Shown here: positions 7,376 to 13,292 of the stretch, piece after piece | Numbering within the stretch: position 1 is the first letter of the stretch | How the letters are laid out: every line of letters begins with the position of its first letter | NCBI GenBank assembly: GCA_028289725.1 | Contig: JANQOH010000286.1 | Location: 1 to 14,944, forward strand | From: Alphaproteobacteria bacterium | GTDB lineage: Bacteria > Pseudomonadota > Alphaproteobacteria > UBA7887 | DNA: 14,944 nt | Direction of reading: 5' to 3' | Notes under the pieces: generated by a model | The model's input: the letters and a program-made list of their open reading frames with translations, nothing else | The model's database searches: none | Told to the model about the DNA's origin: nothing | Position numbers and translations under genes: made by a program

Positions 7376-8566
7376 TCAGGGCGACCCGCGTTGCACTTCC
7401 AACATATCGGGCTGATCCGCTATTGACGCGTCGGCCAGTTTACTGACGCCGATTCCGATGAGGCGGTAGGACGTTCCATCGATTTCGCGCGCCAGCAGCG
7501 TTTGTCCGGCGCGGTTGATGACGGCGGCTTTTTGCGTGGGTGACGAAAGGGTCATGGAGCGGGTTTTCAAACTGAAATCCGCCGCTTTCAATTTCAAAAC
7601 CACCGTTTGGCCCGCCAGCGCATGTCTCTCGAGCCGCTCCGCCACGCGCTGGCTCAACCGATCCAAAACCGGTTCCAAGTCGGCTAAGTCCGTACGATTG
7701 CTCTCGAGCGTGGTTTCCGACGACACACTTTTGGATTCGCCGCGCGGTTCAACCTTTCGATCGTCTTGGCCGCGGGCGAAGCGAGCCAGTTGGCGGCCCA
7801 TACTGCCGTAGCGTCGTGCCAACTCCTCGACGCTGCGGTCTTGCAGCTGGCCGATGCGGTTGATGCCGTCGCGTTGCAAGCGGCGCGCAAAGGCGGGGCC
7901 AACGCCCCAAATCTTCCGCACGGGCAACGGCGCGAGGAAACTGCGTGCCTCGGCGCGCCCGACCGCGGTAAAGCCGCGCGGTTTGTCGAAATCCGAACCG
8001 AGTTTCGCGAGGGATTTGTTGTAGCTCAGGCCAATGGACACCGTGATGCCGATCTCGGCTTCGACGCGGCGGGCAAGGCCGGCCAAGCGCTCCGCCGGCG
8101 TTGCACCGGACCCGTCGATGGCTTCGGTCAGGTCGAGATAGGCCTCATCAATCGAAACCGGTTGGATCCGTGATGCCACAGTCTGCATCAAGGCCCGCAC
8201 CTCGCGGCCAACGGCCTGATACTTCCGCATATCCGGTCGCACCACCACAGCGTCAGGGCAGGCCTCCAGGGCCTTAAACATGGGCATGGCTGAACCGACG
8301 CCGTAGAGCCGCGCGATGTAGCACGCGGTGCTAACAACGCCGCGGCGTCCGCCGCCGACTATGACCGGACGGTCGACCAAGTCCGGGTTGTCTCGTTTCT
8401 CGACTGCCGCGTAAAACGCATCGCAGTCGATATGAGCGATACCAAGTTCGAACAATTCATCGTGGCAAATCAGCCGCGGGCTCTGGCAAGCGGGGCATCG
8501 CGCCGTTCCATCGGTATCAAAGGTCTCGCCGCAGTCGCGACACAATCCATGCGGCGAGGCTGTCAT
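7376..8566 (-). CDS. dinB: DNA polymerase IV with N-terminal zinc ribbon and short C-terminus
   Basis: The 396-residue Y-family polymerase performs error-prone translesion synthesis. A zinc-ribbon-like N-terminus (C9, C12, C24, C27) precedes the palm. Catalytic acids are D47 in IAHIDCDAFYAAVEK and D140/E141 in SIDEAYLDL; Y52 is at the steric-gate position. NKSLAKLGSD (183-192), a helix-hairpin-helix GVGPAF, and SSETTLE at the start of the little finger follow. The ATG at 8566 overlaps the kinase stop as ATGA, so translation is probably coupled; a TTG 30 bases upstream is less likely. The usual family tail after the DTDML-like motif, an AERA...LRKKFG helix and about 30 residues, is absent: the protein stops eight residues after QPDML (385-389). 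That motif may still bind the sliding clamp. No continuation is seen in another frame. Confidence 0.93.
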   Translation of the reverse strand: MTASPHGLCRDCGETFDTDGTARCPACQSPRLICHDELFELGIAHIDCDAFYAAVEKRDNPDLVDRPVIVGGGRRGVVSTACYIARLYGVGSAMPMFKALEACPDAVVVRPDMRKYQAVGREVRALMQTVASRIQPVSIDEAYLDLTEAIDGSGATPAERLAGLARRVEAEIGITVSIGLSYNKSLAKLGSDFDKPRGFTAVGRAEARSFLAPLPVRKIWGVGPAFARRLQRDGINRIGQLQDRSVEELARRYGSMGRQLARFARGQDDRKVEPRGESKSVSSETTLESNRTDLADLEPVLDRLSQRVAERLERHALAGQTVVLKLKAADFSLKTRSMTLSSPTQKAAVINRAGQTLLAREIDGTSYRLIGIGVSKLADASIADQPDMLEVQRGSP

Positions 8567-9474
8567 GCCGGTGATACTCTGGCTGGCCAAAGCCAAGCGG
8601 CACCACGGACACCGCCGGAGTCGCCATGCCGATTTTGGACAAGCCGCGTCGCCACTGTGTCGGAAAATACGTAGCGCGCTAAGAGCTCGGGAACGGTTCG
8701 GTAGAGGACGCGGGCGTTCGAGAGGCCGCCGCCGAGAACGATAACGTGCGGGTCGATGATGTTGATGACCAGCGCCAAGGCGCGCGCGAGACGATCCTGA
8801 TACCGCGCAACGCTTGCGACGGCATCGGGCAATCCGCTTTCAGCGTCTTCGACGATTTGTTCAGGTGTACGGCGTTGCCCGCACTGTTTTGTATGGTCTG
8901 CGGCCAGGCCCGGTCCCGACAAGAAGGTTTCGATGCATCCTTGTTTACCGCAATAACAGGCAGGCCCTGGGGATTCCGTCGAATGGGGCCAGGGCAGGGG
9001 ATTATGGCCCCACTCGCCACAAATGTGGTTGGGGCCCGATAGAAGCTCGCCGGCGACCACGATGCCGCCACCGACACCGGTTCCGAGGATGGCGCCAAAC
9101 ACGGTGCCGGCGTCTTTGGCTGCGCCGTCCACGGCTTCCGAGAGTGCGAAGCAGTCGGCATCGTTCGCCACGCGGATCCGGCGCCCAATCGCCCGCGCCA
9201 AGTCAGCATCGACGGGTTTGCCGTTCATCCACGTCGAGTTTGAATTCTTGAGCAGGCCGGTCGTGGGCGAAATCGCGCCCGGCGTAGCGATGCCGACCGG
9301 CGTGTCGCTTGGCGTATCACGCGCTACCTCGGCAACCAATTGGGCGATGCTGCTTATTGTCGCCTGATAGTCGTCTCGCGGCGTTTTGACGCGGCGGCGT
9401 TGCGCTTCGCGACCGTCGTCATCAAGCGCCACGGCCTCGATTTTTGTCCCGCCGACATCGACGCCGATACGCAT
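8563..9474 (-). CDS. ROK-family sugar kinase, likely fructokinase
   Basis: The 303-residue protein is a complete ROK kinase. The ATP phosphate loop is DVGGTK (6-11), the catalytic base is D105 in VANDADCFALSEA, and a second glycine motif, GTGVGGGIV, lies at 131-139. The zinc site is H157 with C173, C175 and C180 in YCGKQGCIETFLSG. The GEWGHNPLPWP and CYCGKQGCIETF stretches are very close to E. coli Mak (manno(fructo)kinase), so ATP-dependent 6-phosphorylation of fructose is the best guess; N-acetylglucosamine or glucose are alternatives within ROK. The ATG at 9474 has a GGTGAG site close upstream. It lies 20 bp after the HAD-like gene and overlaps dinB by 4 bp. There is no sugar transporter or ROK-type repressor nearby. 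It is cytoplasmic. Confidence 0.87.
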   Translation of the reverse strand: MRIGVDVGGTKIEAVALDDDGREAQRRRVKTPRDDYQATISSIAQLVAEVARDTPSDTPVGIATPGAISPTTGLLKNSNSTWMNGKPVDADLARAIGRRIRVANDADCFALSEAVDGAAKDAGTVFGAILGTGVGGGIVVAGELLSGPNHICGEWGHNPLPWPHSTESPGPACYCGKQGCIETFLSGPGLAADHTKQCGQRRTPEQIVEDAESGLPDAVASVARYQDRLARALALVINIIDPHVIVLGGGLSNARVLYRTVPELLARYVFSDTVATRLVQNRHGDSGGVRGAAWLWPARVSPA

Positions 9475-9494
9475 GTTCTCACCGGCCCGTCGGT

Positions 9495-10169
9495 TCAGAA
9501 GCCGCGTTTCGCGAGCTCACTTCCGATCACGGCCTCGGCGCTTGGCCAGTCATCCGTGCGATGGTGGCTATGAGGCGCCGGATCGAGAAGTTTCGCCAAT
9601 CGCGTATCGGCGACCATGTGCAGGCGGCGGACGTGATCGGCATGCTCCGCGACCGATTTGTGATGGTTGGGGCCATCATCAATAAAGAAAGCCGGCGCGC
9701 TAACCGCCTTTGACAATCGGTGTACCGCAGGACCTTTGGGGCCCGAATTCGCGACCAGCGGATAATCCATACCGTGCGTGAGCAGGGCTTCACGTCGCGC
9801 CGGCGCTTGCTCCGACGGCAAGTTGCTGAGCACGACAACTTGCCCGCGCGTGCTCAGTCGGGCCAGGGACTCCGCCGCGCCAGGAATTGGCGCAATACTG
9901 GCCGTCCGCTCTTGGAAGAAGCCCGCAAGCAACACTGGTATCCGGTCACCCTCCACCGGTTGCGAGTCAGATTGGCGGCGAATATTGCCGTTTAGCGCAA
10001 ACGACGACCAGTCGAAGAAGTGACCCGTGTCGTTCAGATAGGCCTCGAACGCGGCCATGAAGGCGAACAGCACTTCGTCGGCGTCACAAATGATCAACGG
10101 TCGCGCCGTGTCCAGATCGACCGAGTCGATTTGGTCGGCGACCTTCGGAGAGAGTCGAGCGACGGCCAT
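9495..10169 (-). CDS. HAD-superfamily hydrolase-like protein
   Basis: The 224-residue protein has all four HAD motifs. Motif I is IICDADEVLF (26-35) with nucleophile D29 and acid/base candidate D31. Motif II is VVLSNLP (112-118) with S115. K145 in GPKGPA is motif III. Motif IV is FFIDDGPNHH (161-170) with D164/D165. A helical cap fits between residues 36 and 95. A phosphatase is the default call, but the substrate is unknown, and the proteins of this type I know of are uncharacterised. The ATG at 10169 sits 4 bp after the DUF3572 stop. An open extension to 10406 runs through the DUF3572 gene in another frame and is rejected. The ribosome-binding site is weak, which fits coupling to the upstream gene. 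Confidence 0.75.
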   Translation of the reverse strand: MAVARLSPKVADQIDSVDLDTARPLIICDADEVLFAFMAAFEAYLNDTGHFFDWSSFALNGNIRRQSDSQPVEGDRIPVLLAGFFQERTASIAPIPGAAESLARLSTRGQVVVLSNLPSEQAPARREALLTHGMDYPLVANSGPKGPAVHRLSKAVSAPAFFIDDGPNHHKSVAEHADHVRRLHMVADTRLAKLLDPAPHSHHRTDDWPSAEAVIGSELAKRGF

Positions 10170-10173
10170 CGCG

Positions 10174-10446
10174 CTACCAATCCATCGGCGCGCCGGGCAA
10201 GAAGGCGCGCGCGCGCCCCGGAATTTCCGGATCGATGTTGCTGGTTTGGCAAAATGCCAAAAGCGCCGTTTCGTCGGAGAGCAGAAAGTCCAAGACACCG
10301 GCCAAGAAGGCGGGGTCAGCCGCGCCCGAGCGGATGTCATCGGCACTCGACCCGGAAATCGCGACAAACCGGTCGAGCAACATAGTGTTGTTCGCGATGT
10401 GGCCAAGGGCCGACAAAGCCAGGACCTCGGCAGATTCGGCGTTCAT
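10174..10446 (-). CDS. DUF3572 domain-containing protein
   Basis: The 90-residue, mostly helical protein matches DUF3572, a small alphaproteobacterial family. The N-terminal helix MNAESAEVLALSALGHIA leads to SSADDIRSG, and the core is DPAFLAGVLDFLLSDE, with a C-terminal RARAFLPGAP. No catalytic residues, membrane segment or signal peptide are visible and the function is unknown. The ATG at 10446 fits the family length; a TTG 42 bases upstream does not. No ribosome-binding site is seen before the ATG. In relatives I recall this gene near dinB and divK/pleD; here a HAD-like and a kinase gene lie between it and dinB. Confidence 0.85.
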   Translation of the reverse strand: MNAESAEVLALSALGHIANNTMLLDRFVAISGSSADDIRSGAADPAFLAGVLDFLLSDETALLAFCQTSNIDPEIPGRARAFLPGAPMDW

Positions 10447-10452
10447 GCCGGG

Positions 10453-10458
10453 ATCATA
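10453..10458 (-). promoter_or_regulatory. possible -10 box (TATGAT) at the DUF3572 start, leaderless candidate
   Basis: On the minus strand TATGAT lies 6 bases before the DUF3572 ATG. A transcript starting about 7 bases after this hexamer would begin at the A of the ATG, so the mRNA would be leaderless, which fits the missing ribosome-binding site. No good -35 hexamer is seen 16-18 bases upstream, so this stays tentative. Confidence 0.3.
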
Positions 10459-10549
10459 CGCGAGATGGGCCGTCGCCCTAAACCCCAAGGTCGTATGTGG
10501 GATGCTCGTGCGGGGCCGTTGCTAATGCCCGTCGCGCCGGCTTTATGCT

Positions 10550-11233
10550 TCAGTTGATATCCGGGAGCCCGGGAAGCAGATGCCCAATGCGTTTGATGAT
10601 CTCGGACGTCGGGTCGACAAAATTGACGCCCATCGCTCCTTCGTCGGTCCAAACCACCCGCACCCGCATGATGCCAAATCGCGCCAAGTTCAAATCGATC
10701 GTCTGGCCGGGATCGGGCAGGGTATCGGCTTTGATGTATGCACCGCCGGCCGACAAATTATGGACTTTCGCCTGGACAAACCGATCGCCGACGTAGAATG
10801 AGGCGGCGAGCAGAACCAAGCGCCTCGGGAAGCGGCGCTGCTCCCGCGCATGGGGCGACGAGGCAAGCAGCTCCGCCACCATTTCCGCGACTTTCTTTGG
10901 GTCTTCGCGGAATGCAATGCCGTGATTATTCTGATGCGTTCGGACAACCTCGGCCGACAAGGGCGGAAAGCCCTCCATATTGATCGTAAACTCACCATCA
11001 AACTCGGGCGTGCCGGAAACACGAATGAGGGCACCGCCGGCTGATATATTCAGCACTTCGCAATCGTACGGCTGATTGTCCACATTGATGGTCGCGCGCA
11101 GAAATACCGCGCATCGCTTGAAGCGCTGTTTGTCGTTCGGAATCGCGTCGCCGTCGGATTTAGTGGTCAAATCCAGCGACTTAAGCCTTAGAGACTTTCG
11201 TCTCGGCAGCAGATTTCCCGTGTGTTGTTCCAT
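10550..11233 (-). CDS. tandem PilZ-domain protein (c-di-GMP receptor-like)
   Basis: The 227-residue protein contains two PilZ domains. Domain 1 (about 35-125) has QRFKR (36-40) where RxxxR is expected, so the first arginine is glutamine, but NISAGG (62-67) is intact. Domain 2 (about 130-220) has the complete pair: RRFPR (133-137) and NLSAGG (159-164). PilZ domains bind cyclic di-GMP through these motifs, so domain 2 is predicted to bind and domain 1 to bind weakly or not at all. There is no output domain, membrane segment or signal peptide, so it probably acts by protein contact in the cytoplasm. The ATG at 11233 follows a GGGGG site by 7 bases and is preferred to a TTG two codons upstream. 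The gene is 103 bp upstream of DUF3572 and follows the rpmG terminator. Confidence 0.88.
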   Translation of the reverse strand: MEQHTGNLLPRRKSLRLKSLDLTTKSDGDAIPNDKQRFKRCAVFLRATINVDNQPYDCEVLNISAGGALIRVSGTPEFDGEFTINMEGFPPLSAEVVRTHQNNHGIAFREDPKKVAEMVAELLASSPHAREQRRFPRRLVLLAASFYVGDRFVQAKVHNLSAGGAYIKADTLPDPGQTIDLNLARFGIMRVRVVWTDEGAMGVNFVDPTSEIIKRIGHLLPGLPDIN

Positions 11234-11295
11234 GCGCAAACCCCCGCCATCAAATCAACCTAGAAGTGTTTCGCCTCCGGACCAGAATTGGACGT

Positions 11296-11312
11296 GAGAT
11301 TTCGCGAGATTT
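11296..11312. repeat. 7-bp direct repeat upstream of the PilZ gene
   Basis: GAGATTT occurs twice (11296-11302 and 11306-11312), so the copies start 10 bp apart, about one helical turn, 63 bases before the PilZ start. The spacing suits a dimeric regulator, but the region (11234-11356) shows no other clear promoter element. Confidence 0.3.
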
Positions 11313-11356
11313 GATGCGTTTTATTGGGAGTGCGTGCAAAAAGGCACGGTAGGAAT

Positions 11357-11384
11357 CAAAATGGGCGACCGCATGGCCGCCCAT
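11357..11384 (-). terminator. rho-independent terminator after rpmG
   Basis: Read on the minus strand, ATGGGCGGCC and GGTCGCCCAT form a 10-bp stem with one G-T wobble around a 4-base loop, followed by TTTT. It starts 24 bases after the rpmG stop. The other strand has no T-run after the stem, so it should act only on rpmG transcription. It separates rpmG from the PilZ gene. Confidence 0.8.
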
Positions 11385-11407
11385 GGAAATTTAAAAACCG
11401 GCGATAA

Positions 11408-11575
11408 CTATTTGATTTTGCCCTCTTTATAGAGAACGTGCTTGCGCGCCACCGGATCATATTTCTTGATTTCGAGCTTTCCGGTGATGTTCCGCGGGTT
11501 CTTCTTGGTCACATAGAAATGACCGGTTCCAGCCGTGCTGTTCAGGCGAATCTTCAGGGTCGCTGGCTTTGCCAT
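11408..11575 (-). CDS. rpmG: 50S ribosomal protein L33
   Basis: The 55-residue protein starts MAKPATLKIRLNSTAGTG and ends KHVLYKEGKIK, with the core FYVTKKNPRN and KKYDPVARKHV typical of proteobacterial L33. It has no cysteines, so it is the zinc-independent form. It is a component of the 50S subunit near the E site. The ATG at 11575 has GGAG 7 bases upstream. The frame is open much further upstream, but that part overlaps the MFS gene in another frame and is not coding. A likely promoter and a strong terminator flank it, so it can be expressed as a single-gene unit. Confidence 0.97.
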   Translation of the reverse strand: MAKPATLKIRLNSTAGTGHFYVTKKNPRNITGKLEIKKYDPVARKHVLYKEGKIK

Positions 11576-11618
11576 AACGTATCTCCGGGCGAAATGCGGC
11601 GCCAATCTCAGGCTGCGG

Positions 11619-11646
11619 ACATTAGCGTCGATCGCCGGTCTGTCAA
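11619..11646 (-). promoter_or_regulatory. sigma-70 promoter of rpmG
   Basis: Just downstream of the MFS stop, the minus strand has a perfect TTGACA (11646-11641), a 16-base spacer and TAATGT (11624-11619) inside GCTAATGTC. The last resembles the GCTANAWC form of the -10 region described for Caulobacter. It lies in the 80-bp gap before rpmG and would give a leader of about 40 bases. This explains how rpmG can be made independently of the rnr-DUF983-MFS transcript. Confidence 0.6.
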
Positions 11647-11655
11647 GCGGTTGTC

Positions 11656-12810
11656 CTAGCGTGCCGTGAGGCGCGTTACTGTGCCGTATCCGGTGAAAGC
11701 AAAGGTCAGCACGGCCAACACGAACATCAGGCCATGCGGCGGCCACGCCTCCATGGCAAACCCACCAATCGCGGGTCCGGCGACGCTGCCGAGACCGTAT
11801 GCCAGGGTGAGGCCAACATTGCCGGCTGCCAAATCGCCGTCGCGGAAGCGGCTGCCGAGAACCGCCATGGAAAGCGACCAAAACGACCCCAGTAGGCCAC
11901 CTAGGCAAAAGAGCAGGACAGGGAGTAAGGCGGTTTGTGCCGCGAAAGGCGCGACCGCAAGAATACTGGCGGCGAGTAGCCCGCAACCGACAAGCACCCA
12001 AACTCGGTCGGTTTTGTCCGCGATCCAACCGATGGGCAACTGGAGAAAAATGCCGCCGACCACCAGGATGGTCAATAACTGCGCGGCACCCCCGGTATCG
12101 AATCCAATTGCCAAGCCGTATACCGCGAGCAATGCAATCAATCCGCCATCGAGTAACCCAAACATCAATGTCGCGGCCGCGGCGATGGGAATGGCACGCA
12201 TGATGGCGGCGATGCCGCGCGTGGCGCCGGTGGCAATGGCCGGTGCGGCGGTGGCGCCCAGCGCCAATGGGCCGAGACCTGCCAATATCAGGATCGTCCC
12301 AACCAAAAACGGCGTGTTGTCGTCAATCCCGGTCGCGGAGATGATAAGCGGACCGACGGCGAACCCGGCTGCGAGAGTCGTGCCGTACAGCGCGGTGATT
12401 CGACCGCGTATGCGGTCGTCCACGGCCTGATTGATCCATGTCTCGCCGGCGACAAACAGCAAGCCTTCGGCACCACCAAACAAAAGCCGGATGAAGAGCC
12501 AAGCCGTATAGTTTTGAAAGACAGGCAAGAGCGCGAGGCATGCCGCGCAGAAAATGAGCGACCCTGCCATGAGTCGGCTCAAGCCAAATTTCTGAATCGC
12601 GCGCGGCGCCAGCGGCGCAAATGCCATGATGCCCAGGAATTGCGCGGTCGCGTTGAGACCGATCAGACCTTCCGAGTAGCCATCGCGCTCGAGAATGAGG
12701 GCGAGCAGGGGTACGGCCAAGCCAACCGTGATTCCGAATACACCGATGGTGCAGGTCGCTGCGAGTAGACCGCGAAATTGCCGCGAGCGGGAAACCGCCG
12801 GGCTGTGCAC
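11656..12810 (-). CDS. MFS transporter (YcaD-like)
   Basis: The 384-residue integral membrane protein has about twelve hydrophobic segments and a short loop between the halves near residues 195-210. The cytoplasmic loop after TM2 shows a relaxed motif A (PRAIQKFGLSRLMAG), and the equivalent in the second half is IGWIADKTDRVWVL. RLLFGGAEGLLFVAGETW in TM4 is typical of the YcaD-like branch. The substrate is unknown; small-molecule efflux or uptake by proton exchange is inference. The start is GTG at 12810, whose G is the last base of the DUF983 stop (TAGTG). No good ribosome-binding site precedes it, which fits translational coupling. Confidence 0.88.
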   Translation of the reverse strand: MHSPAVSRSRQFRGLLAATCTIGVFGITVGLAVPLLALILERDGYSEGLIGLNATAQFLGIMAFAPLAPRAIQKFGLSRLMAGSLIFCAACLALLPVFQNYTAWLFIRLLFGGAEGLLFVAGETWINQAVDDRIRGRITALYGTTLAAGFAVGPLIISATGIDDNTPFLVGTILILAGLGPLALGATAAPAIATGATRGIAAIMRAIPIAAAATLMFGLLDGGLIALLAVYGLAIGFDTGGAAQLLTILVVGGIFLQLPIGWIADKTDRVWVLVGCGLLAASILAVAPFAAQTALLPVLLFCLGGLLGSFWSLSMAVLGSRFRDGDLAAGNVGLTLAYGLGSVAGPAIGGFAMEAWPPHGLMFVLAVLTFAFTGYGTVTRLTAR

Positions 12811-13214
12811 TAGACGTCAGAGGCGGAGGATTCGAACCCGTGCATTCGAAGCGCCCATTGCCATCCAATCAAGGCGCCCTTGACGAGCGGGAGCAGTGCC
12901 AACGTAAGGATCAGCGTGAGCGGCAGCCACAGGGACATATGAACCCAAGCCGGTGGATGCGCCTCCGTCTCAAGCCATAGCATGCCGCCGATGATGATGT
13001 GACCGACGATCATGATCGTGAAATAGGGCGGTGCATCGTCCGCGCGGTGGTGGTGCAATTCCAAATGGCACGTTCCGCACCGCGGGTGCACTTTCAAATA
13101 GCCATCGAAGATGCTGCCCTGTCCACAGCGCGGACACCGACGCCGCCAGCCACGCCCTAGCGCGCTTAGCAGCGAACGCGGTTTCTCCTCGGTGGGCGCG
13201 TCGTGTTCAATCAT
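12810..13214 (-). CDS. DUF983 zinc-ribbon membrane protein
   Basis: The 134-residue protein matches DUF983. Two CxxC pairs (C27/C30 in CPRCGQG and C46/C49 in CGTCHLE) should bind one zinc ion. Two transmembrane segments follow at about 63-84 and 92-115, with DAPPYFTI at the membrane entry and VKGALIGWQWALR after the second. The function is unknown. The ATG at 13214 is preferred over a TTG 18 bases upstream. It lies 78 bp downstream of rnr and overlaps the MFS start by one base. I recall DUF983 beside rnr in many alphaproteobacteria, so this is conserved context. Confidence 0.9.
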   Translation of the reverse strand: MIEHDAPTEEKPRSLLSALGRGWRRRCPRCGQGSIFDGYLKVHPRCGTCHLELHHHRADDAPPYFTIMIVGHIIIGGMLWLETEAHPPAWVHMSLWLPLTLILTLALLPLVKGALIGWQWALRMHGFESSASDV

Positions 13215-13292
13215 GGCTTTGTCCGGGTTCAAACGGTGCGGAAAACAGGGCGACAGGTAACACAGTGCCTGTACCCGGTCTAGCGAGGCGGT

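Noticed and set aside
10170..10406. Upstream extension of the HAD-like protein
   Set aside because: It runs through the DUF3572 gene in another frame and shows no HAD similarity.
11576..12028. Long open frame in front of rpmG
   Set aside because: It runs through the MFS gene in another frame; L33 is complete from the ATG at 11575.
13240..13275. Short ACAGG/CCTGT inverted repeat between rnr and DUF983
   Set aside because: Only 5 bp of stem with a 10-base loop and no adjacent T-run; too weak to call a terminator.
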